A DNA stretch of 64,000 nt from a bacterium (GCA_905221545.1 CAJNDO010000002.1:62001-126000); one strand, 5' to 3'. Positions 1 through 8,984 are shown, numbered from the stretch's first letter. Numbers and translations: made by a program. Notes: generated by a model not told the origin, from the letters alone.

Positions 1-1
1 A

Positions 2-115
2 GTGGCCTACGAAACAACTCGTACCGTGGAGCATCTAGCTTATCAGGGATTTCCCATCTATCCCCAAACCCTTGAAACCTATAACGCCTTTGTGTACTAT
101 TTGAAAGAGGACTAA
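2..115 (+). CDS. yqeK: YqeK-type HD-domain hydrolase, C-terminal fragment
   Basis: Only the last 37 codons are in the window; the frame is open from the first bases and stops at 113-115, directly abutting the ATG of rsfS. The tail ends in QPIYP-like residues ([15 protein letters not shown]), which resembles the C-terminus of YqeK, an HD-superfamily phosphohydrolase known in firmicutes to cleave diadenosine tetraphosphate. The catalytic HD residues lie outside the window. The location fits: yqeK commonly precedes rsfS in a nadD-yqeK-rsfS row. Assignment rests on a short tail plus context, so it is moderate. Confidence 0.6.
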   Translation: MAYETTRTVEHLAYQGFPIYPQTLETYNAFVYYLKED

Positions 116-469
<354 letters not shown>

Positions 470-474
470 AAGAC

Positions 475-503
475 GAACTCAGTTGTAGCCAACTGGGTTT
501 TAT
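475..503 (+). terminator. Intrinsic terminator after rsfS
   Basis: Inverted arms AACTCAGTTG (476-485) and CAACTGGGTT (490-499) around a TAGC loop, followed by a short T-rich run. It should end the yqeK-rsfS transcript or attenuate read-through to the methyltransferase gene. Confidence 0.65.
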
Positions 504-579
504 TTGCTTATTTTAGAAAATTGGATAGAAAGGTATAGGGCGAGTGGTGTTTGCCATGGAGGCTCTTGGTATCATGATT

Positions 580-1320
580 ATGGCAACTTATGAAACCTTT
601 GCGGCTGTTTACGATGCTGTGATGGATGATAGTTTATACGATAAATGGACGGATTTTTCTCTGCGTCATTTGCCTAAGACCAAGGAGAGAAAGAAGCTCT
701 TGGAATTGGCTTGTGGGACAGGCATCCAGTCTGTTCGCTTTTCTCAGGCTGGTTTTGATGTGACTGGACTTGACTTGAGCGCAGATATGCTGAAGATTGC
801 TGAGAAGAGAGCGACTTCAGCCAAGCAAAAGATTGATTTTATTGAAGGCAATATGTTGGATTTGTCCAAGGTGGGTCAATACGACTTTGTCACTTGTTAT
901 TCGGACTCTATCTGCTACATGCAGGATGAGGTGGAGGTAGGAGACGTCTTTAAGGAAGTGTATAATGCCCTCAATGAAGATGGAGTTTTCATCTTTGATG
1001 TGCATTCGACCTATCAGACGGATGAGGTTTTTCCAGGCTATTCCTATCATGAAAATGCGGAAGATTTCGCCATGCTCTGGGATACCTACGAGGATGCGGC
1101 GCCTCACTCCATTGTGCATGAGCTGACATTCTTTATCAAGGAAGCGGATGGTTCCTTTAGTCGCCACGATGAAGTGCATGAGGAGCGGACCTATGAGGTC
1201 TTGACCTATGATATCTTGTTGGAACAGGCTGGATTCAAGTCTTTCAAACTCTATGCAGACTTTGAGGACAAGGAGCCAACAGAGACAAGTACCCGTTGGT
1301 TTTTTGTGTGTGAGAAGTAA
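580..1320 (+). CDS. Class I SAM-dependent methyltransferase
   Basis: 246 residues from the ATG at 580 (MATYETFAAVYDAVMDD). Two upstream in-frame ATGs exist (544 and 574); GGAGG at 558-562 could serve 574 or 580, and I choose 580 because related proteins begin at this residue. The Rossmann SAM-binding motif LELACGTG lies near residues 42-49, followed by the acidic GLDLSADML loop and a DFVTCYSDS stretch. Substrate is not evident; genes like this sit next to rsfS and tmcAL in streptococci, suggesting a translation-related target, but that is inference. In this genome it is separated from tmcAL by a NACHT gene. Confidence 0.85.
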   Translation: MATYETFAAVYDAVMDDSLYDKWTDFSLRHLPKTKERKKLLELACGTGIQSVRFSQAGFDVTGLDLSADMLKIAEKRATSAKQKIDFIEGNMLDLSKVGQYDFVTCYSDSICYMQDEVEVGDVFKEVYNALNEDGVFIFDVHSTYQTDEVFPGYSYHENAEDFAMLWDTYEDAAPHSIVHELTFFIKEADGSFSRHDEVHEERTYEVLTYDILLEQAGFKSFKLYADFEDKEPTETSTRWFFVCEK

Positions 1321-1360
1321 ACCAAATATTGTTAATCTTATGCTTAGGAGGTAAGGGAAA

Positions 1361-3172
1361 ATGAATATACCAGTACCATTTGGTGATATTCTTGAAAAAG
1401 AAGTAATTACCAATATACCCAAAATTTATCAAAAGTTAAAGCAAATTTATAAGGACTTACAGTTTAAAACAGAAGAGGAGTTAGGTGTTGTTTATCAGAA
1501 CTATTTAAAATTTACTTATGATAAATATTCTAAAGTTAAAACATTGCTTTATAAAAACGAAGGTAAGTTTATATATGATTTCTATGAACATGTTTATTTG
1601 AGTAGTGCTGATTTAGAAAAGCTAGAAACTGATAATACTGAGCAGATTTTTAATAAGTCGTCTAATATTATTTTGACAGGAACTGGTGGGATTGGTAAAT
1701 CAATGCTTGTAAAACATATTTTTATCAACCAAATACAACAAGCTACATCAATTCCAATCTTTATTGAATTAAAATCTCTTAATGATTTTGAGTTTTTGGA
1801 CAATAGGTTAATTGATTTTATTTATCAAGAGATTCGAAACCATCATTTAGATTTAGAAAAGCAATATTTTGAGGTGACTTTAAATGCTGGAAGATATACA
1901 ATAATTTTTGACGGATTAGACGAAGTAAATCCGTCAAAACGTTCGTGGTTGGATAGAGAGATTAAAGAGTTTGTAACTTTATACAATGAAAATCGGTATG
2001 TTTTATCTTCAAGACCGTCTGAGGAATTTATAGGATGGAATCAATTTATTGAGTATGAAATTAGTAAAATGGATAAGGTGCAGGCACTAGCTTTAATCAA
2101 TAAACTGAATTATGATGAAAAAGTAAAAAAACGTTTTCATAAAGAATTAAAAGATCGTTTATATGATACTCATAAATCTTTTGCCTCTATCCCACTCTTG
2201 TTAACGATTATGTTAATGACTTATGAAGCTGGGGCTTCTATTCCAAATAATTTAACTGATTTTTATAATCAGGCCTTTTATACATTGTACCAAAGACATG
2301 ATGCATCTAAATCAGGATACAAAAGAGAACTAAAAGCAAAATTAACCCCTGAGGAATTTCGAAATATATTAGCCTACATTGGTTTGAAAACATTCTTTGA
2401 TGGGAAAGTAGATTTCGATAGAACTACACTTGATGATATAATTACTAGATATTGTTTAAAAAATAACTTTGAATTAAAGACGAATGATATAGTTTATGAT
2501 GCGACTCACAGTGCTTGCATGATGCTTCAAGAAGGTGTTAGTTTAAAGTTCTCTCATCGTTCTTTCCAAGAATACTTTGCTGCAGTAGGTATTAATCAAC
2601 TAGATGATAAACTTCAAAGACAGATATTAGTTAAGTGGTCTGAAGCAGATAGAAATAATATTAGATCCCACAGAACTTTTATGAATGCACTTTTCACGAT
2701 ACAGAAAGAAAGGACTTTCAAAAATTTATGTATTCCAATTATAGAAAGTATGGATGAAAAGTATAGGAAAATGGGAGATATCACAGAGAGAATTAGTACA
2801 TGTTTTAAATACTTTATTTGTAGCAAAGACAGTAGAGAAAATAAACTAGAATTAGGATTTTCACTAACAAATGAAGTTTATTTCTACTTCAGTTTGCAAT
2901 TTTTAATATTTGATAATATGGGCGTAAATATTTTGTCAATAAGTGATTTTGAAAGTATAAAAAAATTAGAGGCTAGTATAGTATCTAATTGGAAGATAGA
3001 TGAAAGAAAAAATTATAACATGTTGACAGATGATGAAAAATGTTTAATAAATAAGTGGGTAAATGGCTGGTATTTTAGTAGACACAATTACTTAAAAGAA
3101 TGGTCAATTAAATTCATTGAGGAAACAACCACTCAAAAACGGAGTCTACAAAATATAATAGATTCAATTTGA
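1361..3172 (+). CDS. NACHT-domain STAND NTPase, candidate antiphage protein
   Basis: 603 residues, starting at ATG 1361 behind a strong Shine-Dalgarno (TTAGGAGGT). Residues 1-95 form a helical N-terminal region with YDKYSKVKTLLY, typical of the segment before bacterial NACHT domains. Walker A GTGGIGKS lies near residue 107, Walker B with the NACHT signature IIFDGLDEV near 180-188, and a sensor-like YVLSSRPSEEF near 214. A winged-helix-like region ends about residue 415 (SHRSFQEYFAA); the last 190 residues are an unrecognised C-terminal domain without obvious repeats, which might be a short sensor. No nuclease, TIR or protease effector is visible at either end. Codon use is clearly more AT-rich than the genes on both sides. 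It occupies a gap between two housekeeping genes on the same strand and is probably co-transcribed with them. Bacterial NACHT proteins of this class include known antiphage proteins; the role here is inferred. Confidence 0.85.
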   Translation: MNIPVPFGDILEKEVITNIPKIYQKLKQIYKDLQFKTEEELGVVYQNYLKFTYDKYSKVKTLLYKNEGKFIYDFYEHVYLSSADLEKLETDNTEQIFNKSSNIILTGTGGIGKSMLVKHIFINQIQQATSIPIFIELKSLNDFEFLDNRLIDFIYQEIRNHHLDLEKQYFEVTLNAGRYTIIFDGLDEVNPSKRSWLDREIKEFVTLYNENRYVLSSRPSEEFIGWNQFIEYEISKMDKVQALALINKLNYDEKVKKRFHKELKDRLYDTHKSFASIPLLLTIMLMTYEAGASIPNNLTDFYNQAFYTLYQRHDASKSGYKRELKAKLTPEEFRNILAYIGLKTFFDGKVDFDRTTLDDIITRYCLKNNFELKTNDIVYDATHSACMMLQEGVSLKFSHRSFQEYFAAVGINQLDDKLQRQILVKWSEADRNNIRSHRTFMNALFTIQKERTFKNLCIPIIESMDEKYRKMGDITERISTCFKYFICSKDSRENKLELGFSLTNEVYFYFSLQFLIFDNMGVNILSISDFESIKKLEASIVSNWKIDERKNYNMLTDDEKCLINKWVNGWYFSRHNYLKEWSIKFIEETTTQKRSLQNIIDSI

Positions 3173-3192
3173 TATTAAAAAAGGGGTAGCAA

Positions 3193-4290
3193 ATGACCAT
3201 CACAGGTATTATCGCGGAGTTCAATCCTTTTCATAATGGCCATAAATACCTGCTAAATCAGGCTGAGGGGTTGAAAATCGTAGCCATGTCTGGAAATTTC
3301 ATGCAACGAGGAGAGCCTGCTATCGTAGACAAGTGGACTCGGGCCCAGATGGCGTTGGAAAACGGAGCGGATATTGTAGTGGAATTGCCCTTTTTAGTCA
3401 GTGTTCAGGCGGCAGATTTCTTTGGCCAAGGAGCTGTGGATATCTTGTCTCGCTTGGGGATTGATAGGCTAGCATTTGGGACGGAGGAAGTTCTGGATTA
3501 CCAGAAAATCTCTGACTTATACACAGAGAAAGGTGCTGAGATGGAGAATTTTGTGGAAAATCTGCCTGATTCTCTTTCTTATCCCCAGAAAACCCAGGCC
3601 ATGTGGAAGGAATTTGCTGGTCTTGATTTTTCAGGCAATACGCCTAATCATGTCCTTGCTCTGGCTTATGCCAAGGCAGTTGCTGGACGAAACATCAAGT
3701 TGCATCCGATTCAGCGTCAGGGGGCGGGTTATCATTCTGTGGACAAGGATGTGGACTTTGCTTCGGCGACAGCCCTTCGTCAGCACCAAAGGGACAAAGA
3801 TTTCTTAGAACGCTTTATGCCATCTATTGCCATCTTTGAGGAGGCGAGTAAGGTGATCTGGGAAGACTATTTTCCCTTACTCCGCTACCAAATCTTGTCA
3901 AATCCAGACCTAACCACCATCTATCAGGTTAATCAAGAAATGGCAGTGCGCATCAAAGATGCTATCAAGACGGCTCAGTCTCTAGAAGAATTGGTCGAGG
4001 AGGTTGCCACCAAGCGGTACACCAAAGCGCGTGTCAGACGCCTCTTGACCTATATCTTGGTGCAGGCTAGAGAAAGTTTCTTGCCAGAAGCCATCCATGT
4101 CCTTGGCTTTACCGAAAAAGGCAGACAACATCTCAAGTCTCTGAAAGGGCAGGTTAATTTAGTCAGCCGAATTGGTAAAGAACCATGGGATACCATGACC
4201 CAAAAAGCAGACCGAATTTACCAACTAGGAAATCCAAGTATAGCAGAGCAGAATTTTGGAAGAGTGCCCATTAGAATAGAAAAGAACTAG
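3193..4290 (+). CDS. tmcAL: tRNA(Met) cytidine acetate ligase TmcAL
   Basis: 365 residues. TmcAL uses ATP and acetate to form N4-acetylcytidine at the wobble position of elongator tRNA(Met). The nucleotidyltransferase HxGH signature is present as FNPFHNGH at residues 10-17, preceded by GIIAEF, and [17 protein letters not shown] follows as in the family. Start ATG at 3193 has GGGGT upstream with good spacing. G+C is normal for the chromosome, in contrast to the NACHT gene ending 20 bases upstream. A strong terminator closes the unit at 4308-4355. Confidence 0.93.
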   Translation: MTITGIIAEFNPFHNGHKYLLNQAEGLKIVAMSGNFMQRGEPAIVDKWTRAQMALENGADIVVELPFLVSVQAADFFGQGAVDILSRLGIDRLAFGTEEVLDYQKISDLYTEKGAEMENFVENLPDSLSYPQKTQAMWKEFAGLDFSGNTPNHVLALAYAKAVAGRNIKLHPIQRQGAGYHSVDKDVDFASATALRQHQRDKDFLERFMPSIAIFEEASKVIWEDYFPLLRYQILSNPDLTTIYQVNQEMAVRIKDAIKTAQSLEELVEEVATKRYTKARVRRLLTYILVQARESFLPEAIHVLGFTEKGRQHLKSLKGQVNLVSRIGKEPWDTMTQKADRIYQLGNPSIAEQNFGRVPIRIEKN

Positions 4291-4307
4291 AATATGGATA
4301 GAATAAA

Positions 4308-4355
4308 AGAACCTACTAAAAGTTGTTAGGAAACGACTTTTAGTGGGTTCTTTTC
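4308..4355 (+). terminator. Strong intrinsic terminator after tmcAL
   Basis: Arms of 19 bases, beginning AGAACC (4308-4326) and ending GGTTCT (4333-4351), pair almost fully around a short loop and run into TTTTCTTT. It marks the end of the rsfS-tmcAL neighbourhood and the border of the accessory patch. Confidence 0.85.
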
Positions 4356-4449
4356 TTTGTTGTCCTTCGCTATAAAGTATTGAATATTTTATAAATTTGC
4401 TCTATTAGAAGCCTTGTTTATTCATTGAAAGCTTCCTTACCATCTATAT

Positions 4450-4827
4450 TTATTTGATATTTTTTACAATTTCATTAAAGGAGGATATAATTTTTCCTTG
4501 TTTCTCTTTGGGTAACTTTGTTAGGTTGTCGAAAAGTATTTCTAGGGAGTCTTCACTCTCTGAGTCGTATTCTTGTAGCTTAAGGAAGTCTTTTCTTTCT
4601 GTATCATATCCTTGTAGGTTAAAGAATTCTTCTACAGTAATACCTAATGCTTTGATTACCGATTCAAGAGTTTTTATCTTAAAATCATATTTCATATTTT
4701 CCATGTTTTGAATTGCCTTGATACCCAAGCCAGCTAATTCTGATAATTTCTCTTGACTTAATCTCTGTTCTTTTCGACATTCACGGATTCGAAAAGCTAT
4801 ATGTTTTTGTAATCTATCATGTTTCAT
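4450..4827 (-). CDS. XRE-family helix-turn-helix regulator A
   Basis: 125 residues from the ATG at 4827 (MKHDRLQKHIAFRIREC). An upstream in-frame ATG at 4938 would add a hydrophobic 37-residue stretch, but a good promoter (4876-4904) lies inside that extension, so the shorter start is preferred; ATG 4839 is also possible, and neither has a strong ribosome binding site. The HTH spans about residues 14-50 (RLSQEKLSELAGLGIKAIQNMEN), then LESVIKALGITVEEFFNLQ. A short internal repeat (LQGYDTE / LQEYDSE) follows, then a helical tail. It is a paralogue of the regulator at 5184-5522 with the same domain plan. Target unknown. Confidence 0.8.
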   Translation of the reverse strand: MKHDRLQKHIAFRIRECRKEQRLSQEKLSELAGLGIKAIQNMENMKYDFKIKTLESVIKALGITVEEFFNLQGYDTERKDFLKLQEYDSESEDSLEILFDNLTKLPKEKQGKIISSFNEIVKNIK

Positions 4828-4875
4828 GCTATATATCATTTTACTATCTATTTTCTTTAAAAATAAGTACAGCAA

Positions 4876-4904
4876 ACTATACAAAATAAGAAAAGTATGG
4901 TAAA
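4876..4904 (-). promoter_or_regulatory. Promoter of XRE regulator A
   Basis: On the minus strand TTTACC (4899-4904), a 17-base spacer and TATAGT (4876-4881) form a sigma-A-type promoter. The predicted start near 4869 lies inside the longest ORF reading and so supports the start at 4827 or 4839. Confidence 0.6.
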
Positions 4905-4926
4905 GTGGTATAAAAATAATAAATAG

Positions 4927-5061
4927 ATTGAAAACCATACAATCGGAATTTATATTAAGATTGATTCTAGGTTAAAAGATAGAGAGAAGATAGTAGTCAT
5001 AGTCGCAATTGATTCAGCTACAAGTAAGGGATTTGTTAGTCTGATCGACACTCGAAAATAG
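4927..5061 (+). other. Open frame without start, possible gene remnant
   Basis: A 44-codon frame open between stops at 4924 and 5059, with no ATG, GTG or TTG near its beginning. It reads through segments such as DREKIVVIVAIDSATSKG, which look protein-like, on the strand opposite both XRE genes. It may be the tail of a decayed gene replaced when this patch was remodelled, or chance. I do not recognise the family. Confidence 0.2.
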
Positions 5062-5100
5062 TATTTTGAACTATTTGTGTCTAGTTTTCTATATAAAAGT

Positions 5101-5127
5101 AAAAAAGAAAGCCTTGCGCCTTCTTAA
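5101..5127 (-). terminator. Terminator of XRE regulator B
   Basis: Read on the minus strand, AAGAAGGC and GGCTTTCTT pair across a short loop and are followed by a run of T. It lies about 55 bases past the stop codon of the regulator at 5184-5522. Confidence 0.55.
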
Positions 5128-5183
5128 AAAATTATGGGAAATCTAATGATTGTAAATGATAAAGAAGCAAATCAGAACATCTG

Positions 5184-5522
5184 TTATTTGACTTCTTTGA
5201 GAATGAGTATCAAGGCATCTAAGACTCGGGAACGTTGTTCTGTTGGAAGAGTTTTTAATTCATCAATAAGTAGAGAAATTTTGGGGTCTTCTTCTTTTAA
5301 CTGTATATCAAAGAATGTATCTAAATCTACTTCTAATGCTTCCATTACTTTCTCTAGCGTTTGAATTTTTAAGTTAGTTGAAAGATTTTCTAATTTGTAG
5401 ATATAATTAGTACCCAAATCAGCCATCTCTTCTAGTTGTTCTTGAGTATATCCTCTTTCTAAACGTAATAGACGGATTCTTTTAGAGATGTAATCTTGAA
5501 GATTGCTTTTGTTATTTGTCAT
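5184..5522 (-). CDS. XRE-family helix-turn-helix regulator B
   Basis: 112 residues, start ATG at 5522 with GAGGT eight bases upstream. The HTH lies about residues 14-50 (RGYTQEQLEEMADLGTNYIYKLEN), followed by LEKVMEALEVDLDTFFDIQ and a helical tail (LIDELKTLPTEQRSRVLDAL). The same plan and several shared stretches show that it is a paralogue of the 4450-4827 protein. It is divergent from the choline-binding protein gene, with 135 bases between starts, so it could control that gene; a short dyad CATGTA...TACATG overlaps its own ribosome binding site and may serve autoregulation. Both points are inference. Confidence 0.85.
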   Translation of the reverse strand: MTNNKSNLQDYISKRIRLLRLERGYTQEQLEEMADLGTNYIYKLENLSTNLKIQTLEKVMEALEVDLDTFFDIQLKEEDPKISLLIDELKTLPTEQRSRVLDALILILKEVK

Positions 5523-5599
5523 GTAGTACCTCGCTACTTACATGATACAGTCAAAATGGTACAAATTTTAGACTTTTTAAAGTTATTTTATATATAAAC

Positions 5600-5628
5600 A
5601 ACCTTCAAAGGTTATTTTATGATATAAT
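5600..5628 (+). promoter_or_regulatory. Promoter with overlapping dyad, choline-binding protein gene
   Basis: TATAAT at 5623-5628 is preceded by TGa, an extended -10 element. A perfect dyad AACCTT-CA-AAGGTT occupies 5600-5613, where the -35 box would sit. That is the expected place for a repressor or activator site; the divergent XRE regulator is the obvious candidate protein. Confidence 0.55.
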
Positions 5629-5657
5629 AAGTTTATAAAGAAAAAAGAGGAAACAAT

Positions 5658-8600
5658 ATGAAAAAATCAACAATCGTAATGACAGCAGCAATTGCAGCAG
5701 CATCCCTATCCCACACAGTAGGAGCAGAAGAAGTCGCTCCAAAACCAGTGAATGTGGAAGCGCCAAAGGCGGAGGTTGTGGAAACAACTACTCCTGCGGT
5801 GGCGACAAAAGAAGAGGTTGCTACAAAAGAAGCAGAAGCTAAGAAAGCGGATCAAGAAGTAGAGGAAACAAAACAGGCGGTCAAAGATGCCAAACGTGCT
5901 ACCAATGAAGCGGATTCTCTTGTCAATGAGAAAACAGACGCTGTGAAAAAGGCGGAAGACTTTGCGAAGAAGGCAAGTCCAGCCGTTATTGCAGAAGCAG
6001 AAAAAGAAGTTGTGAAGGCTGAGTCTGCTGTTCCTGCAAAAGAGGAAAACGTTAAACAGGCAGAAACAAAAGCTACAGAAGCAAATCAAGCGGTATCTTC
6101 ACAAAAAGCGGTTGTAGCAGAAAAAGAAGCTACACAAAATGAAAAAGAAAAAGCACTTACAAGTGCCACAGAAGCGGTTCAAATCGCCACAGACGCAGTT
6201 AATGGCAAAGGCTTGGAAAATGCCAAGGAAGCACAAAAAGAAGCCGTAGAAGCGGAAAAAACAAGCAAACAAGCGCAAACAAATGCAGAAACTGCCTTAA
6301 GAAATGCAGAGAAAGCAAATCAAGTAACAAATGCGCAAATCAAGAATACACAAGCAGATATTGCTACAAAAACCCAAGCGGTATCAGATGCCAAAGCAGA
6401 ACAACAAAATGCAGACAAAGCAGTAACAGACCTAACTGCTGAATATAACCAAGCGGTATCTGCTTTGAAAGCTATTCAAAATACAAAACAAGGTACAATT
6501 ACATTAGCTCCTAAGTTTATTGAAGCTGTAAAAGCTCGCGTAGCTCTCTTGAAAGCTGTTGAAAATGGAGAATATAATGATCGTTTAGATGAAGTTCCTG
6601 TTAAGTTTAAAGAAACTCGTGCAGAAATCTTGAAAACACAATTAGAGAATGCTAAAATCAATCATTTTGTACCTGTAGAGTCTGATTCTAAAGATACTAA
6701 GAAATATGATTTGAATAATCTACCAGAAGATTTTAAACGTGATTTGACTCTCTATGCAGCCGACCTAACCAATCAAATGCGTCGTCAACTTGGTTTGTCT
6801 GATGTGAAAGTAACTGAGGATTCATTCCATTTTGCAGATAAAATTGCACGTGAATATGAAAAAGACGGTGTTACTCCTGAGTTGCTAGATAGCTATGCTA
6901 GTAAAAAAGATGGTCATGGTCATTATGCAATTGGTATTAACAGAGTTGCTAAATCTTATAATTTGGATAATGGTATGACTGAAGAAGAACGTAAAGAAGG
7001 GGAGACTCGCGGTCTTCAAACTTACGAAAATTCAGTAGCTTTTGTGGGTTATACTAACGCAGGTAAGCCTGTAACTAGTTTAACTAAATCTGAGATTCGT
7101 AGTCGTCTTTATGAGTCATTAATCTCATTTGTATCAACAGAGAATGATTATGGTCATACTCGTGGTACACTCGGATTCGAAAAAGGTAACACTACGCTCT
7201 ATTACGGTGGTGCTTCTATGAGTCATGAAGCAAACATGTATATCGTACACACAGTACCCGGTATCCCAGAAACATTCATGGCTAACTCAACTTTTAGTCG
7301 TACAGAAGTGGAAAATCCATATACTAAAGCTAGAGACACAGATAGTGTTAAAAAAGCTGAGGCTTTGGTAGCTACTAAAAAAGCAGAAAAAGCCCAAGCA
7401 GAACAAACTCTTAAAACTGCTAATCAAGCTGTAACCGAAGCAGAAACTGCATTGCAAACTGCAAATTCAAACTTGAAATCTCAAGAAGCTCAACTTAAAG
7501 ATACAGTAGCTTTGAAACAAGCTCTTCAATCTGCTACAACCACTCATAATCAAGCCGTTGTCGCTCTTTCAAATGCCAATGCTTTGGTTGCTACCTTGTC
7601 TGCTACAAAGGCAGATAAAGAAGCGAAATTGGCAGAGTTGAAAGCAACTGCAAAACAAGCAGAGAAAGAATTGAACCAAGCCAAAGCAGAAACAAAAGCA
7701 GAGAAAGCAACTCTTTCTTCTCTTCAAGAGAAAGCAGAAGAAGCTACTCAAGCGGTATCAGTTGCCAAAGAAGCACTTAACCAAGCAAAAGCACAAGTTA
7801 CTTCTTCAAAAGAGTTGGTTCAAGATTTGAAAGTTGCTGCAAAAGAGCTTGAAACTCGCAAGGCAGAGTTGAAAGACGCAGAAGAAGCACTCAAAGAAGC
7901 AAAAGCAAACCAAGCAACTGCACAAGAAACGCTTGAAGCAAAAGAAAAAGTAGCCAAAGAAGCGAATAAGGCTTATGCAGTAGCAAAAGCAAGTTATGAA
8001 GCAGAACAGGCTCGTCTTCAAGCAGAAGAATTGAAGAAACATCCTGTAGCAGATAAGGGTATCCCAGAAGTTCGTCCAGCTCTTCCAGAGTTCGTACTTC
8101 CAACAATTCCATCTGTTCCAAGCACTCCTAGCGTTCCTAGCGCACCTGTTGCTCCTGTAGTTCCAGTTGTTTCATCAACTCCACGTGTTGAAGTTCCTGT
8201 TGTGAATAACAATGGTGGGGTGTCTGGCCAAGATAAAGCCAAAGTAGATGTAGTTGCCAAACAAAAAACGGAAACTAAGACTACAAAAGATTCTCAAGCT
8301 GGTAACTGGATTGAGTCAGCTGGTCGCTGGTGGTATCAGCACGAAGATGGTTCATACACTACTAACGGTTGGGAACTAATTAAGGGTAGATGGTACTACT
8401 TTGATAATACGGGCTGGATGCAAACTGGTTGGGTCAAAACTGGTGGCTCATGGTATTACTTGAATGAAACAGGTTCACTGGCTACAGGCTGGGTCAAAGA
8501 CAATGGCACATGGTACTATCTTAAAGAAAATGGTAAAATGGCTACTGGTTGGGTAAAAGATAATGATACATGGTATTATCTTGATAGCGCTGGAGCTATG

Positions 8601-8720
8601 GAAACAGGCTGGTTTACAGTTTCTGGTAAATGGTACTATGCCTATAGCTCAGGAGCTTTAGCAGTGAATACTATTACACCAGATGGCTATACGGTCAATG
8701 CCAATGGTGAGTGGGTATAA
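5658..8720 (+). CDS. Choline-binding surface protein with SEC10/PgrA-like domain
   Basis: 1020 residues. A signal peptide (MKKSTIVMTAAIAAASLS...) probably ends at VGA|EE near residue 23. Residues 30-265 and 555-790 are Ala/Lys/Glu-rich heptad-like coiled coils. Between them (about 270-555) is a globular domain with LYAADLTNQMRRQLG, GHGHYAIGINRVA and a late LYYGGASMSHEANMY segment; it resembles the SEC10/PgrA surface-exclusion domain, which is related to CAP/SCP folds. A Pro/Val-rich linker (about 800-855) leads to a C-terminal set of choline-binding repeats (GWVKDNGTWYYL type, about 880-1020). There is no LPXTG motif; attachment should be to phosphocholine on teichoic acids. Similar proteins in other Gram-positives are usually LPXTG-anchored, so the anchor type is notable. 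The likely role is adhesion or cell-cell contact control, by inference. Many antisense ORFs across it are composition artefacts. Confidence 0.9.
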   Translation: MKKSTIVMTAAIAAASLSHTVGAEEVAPKPVNVEAPKAEVVETTTPAVATKEEVATKEAEAKKADQEVEETKQAVKDAKRATNEADSLVNEKTDAVKKAEDFAKKASPAVIAEAEKEVVKAESAVPAKEENVKQAETKATEANQAVSSQKAVVAEKEATQNEKEKALTSATEAVQIATDAVNGKGLENAKEAQKEAVEAEKTSKQAQTNAETALRNAEKANQVTNAQIKNTQADIATKTQAVSDAKAEQQNADKAVTDLTAEYNQAVSALKAIQNTKQGTITLAPKFIEAVKARVALLKAVENGEYNDRLDEVPVKFKETRAEILKTQLENAKINHFVPVESDSKDTKKYDLNNLPEDFKRDLTLYAADLTNQMRRQLGLSDVKVTEDSFHFADKIAREYEKDGVTPELLDSYASKKDGHGHYAIGINRVAKSYNLDNGMTEEERKEGETRGLQTYENSVAFVGYTNAGKPVTSLTKSEIRSRLYESLISFVSTENDYGHTRGTLGFEKGNTTLYYGGASMSHEANMYIVHTVPGIPETFMANSTFSRTEVENPYTKARDTDSVKKAEALVATKKAEKAQAEQTLKTANQAVTEAETALQTANSNLKSQEAQLKDTVALKQALQSATTTHNQAVVALSNANALVATLSATKADKEAKLAELKATAKQAEKELNQAKAETKAEKATLSSLQEKAEEATQAVSVAKEALNQAKAQVTSSKELVQDLKVAAKELETRKAELKDAEEALKEAKANQATAQETLEAKEKVAKEANKAYAVAKASYEAEQARLQAEELKKHPVADKGIPEVRPALPEFVLPTIPSVPSTPSVPSAPVAPVVPVVSSTPRVEVPVVNNNGGVSGQDKAKVDVVAKQKTETKTTKDSQAGNWIESAGRWWYQHEDGSYTTNGWELIKGRWYYFDNTGWMQTGWVKTGGSWYYLNETGSLATGWVKDNGTWYYLKENGKMATGWVKDNDTWYYLDSAGAMETGWFTVSGKWYYAYSSGALAVNTITPDGYTVNANGEWV

Positions 8721-8728
8721 AGGATTAC

Positions 8729-8975
8729 ATGAAGAAGGTAAATGATGAATTTGAAGCTTTGATAGTGCCCCTTTTGAAGAGCGACTGGAACAGTATTCAA
8801 GAAACTCTGAGAATCGCTCAAAATAAGGAACTTTCTGACAAAATCTTACGAGGAATGGCCCAAATTTGCGCAGGACATTAGTCTAATTTACAGAGAATAC
8901 CTGAGTGAAATCTTGTTATCGTTAGAAACAAACTTTTTGTATTTAATGATTATTAGGAAGTCTACTGCAAAGTAG
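8729..8975 (+). pseudogene. Small frameshifted ORF after the choline-binding protein
   Basis: A 50-codon ORF (8729-8881) begins MKKVNDEFEALIVPLL and has an in-frame TAG. In another frame, open to 8975, the sequence continues with protein-like residues (EEWPKFAQDISLIYREYL). A single frameshift near 8840-8850 would join them into roughly 80 residues. The final codons overlap the terminator hairpin at 8957-8984, so the true end is uncertain. Family not recognised; it may be a broken small gene or the two halves may be chance. Confidence 0.3.
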
Positions 8976-8984
8976 GCTTTTTCT
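8957..8984 (+). terminator. Intrinsic terminator before rny
   Basis: AGTCTACT and AGTAGGCT pair around GCAA (one wobble) and run into TTTTTCTC. It closes the choline-binding protein transcript. The rest of the gene-free stretch, 8985-9084, shows nothing beyond AT-rich sequence. Confidence 0.75.

Noticed and set aside
1321..1360. Independent promoter for the NACHT gene
   Set aside because: TTGTTAA and nearby AT-rich sequence do not form a convincing -35/-10 pair in the short gap.
817..1422. Minus-strand 201-codon ORF opposite the methyltransferase gene
   Set aside because: It lies antisense to a gene with clear SAM-binding motifs and has no family-like sequence of its own.
4828..4938. Hydrophobic extension making XRE regulator A look membrane-bound
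   Set aside because: A good promoter lies inside the extension and the sequence is AT-rich low-complexity; the shorter start is more likely.
5706..8260. Several antisense ORFs under the choline-binding protein
   Set aside because: They arise from the Ala/Lys/Glu-rich coding sequence read backwards and lack starts with ribosome binding sites or family-like sequence.
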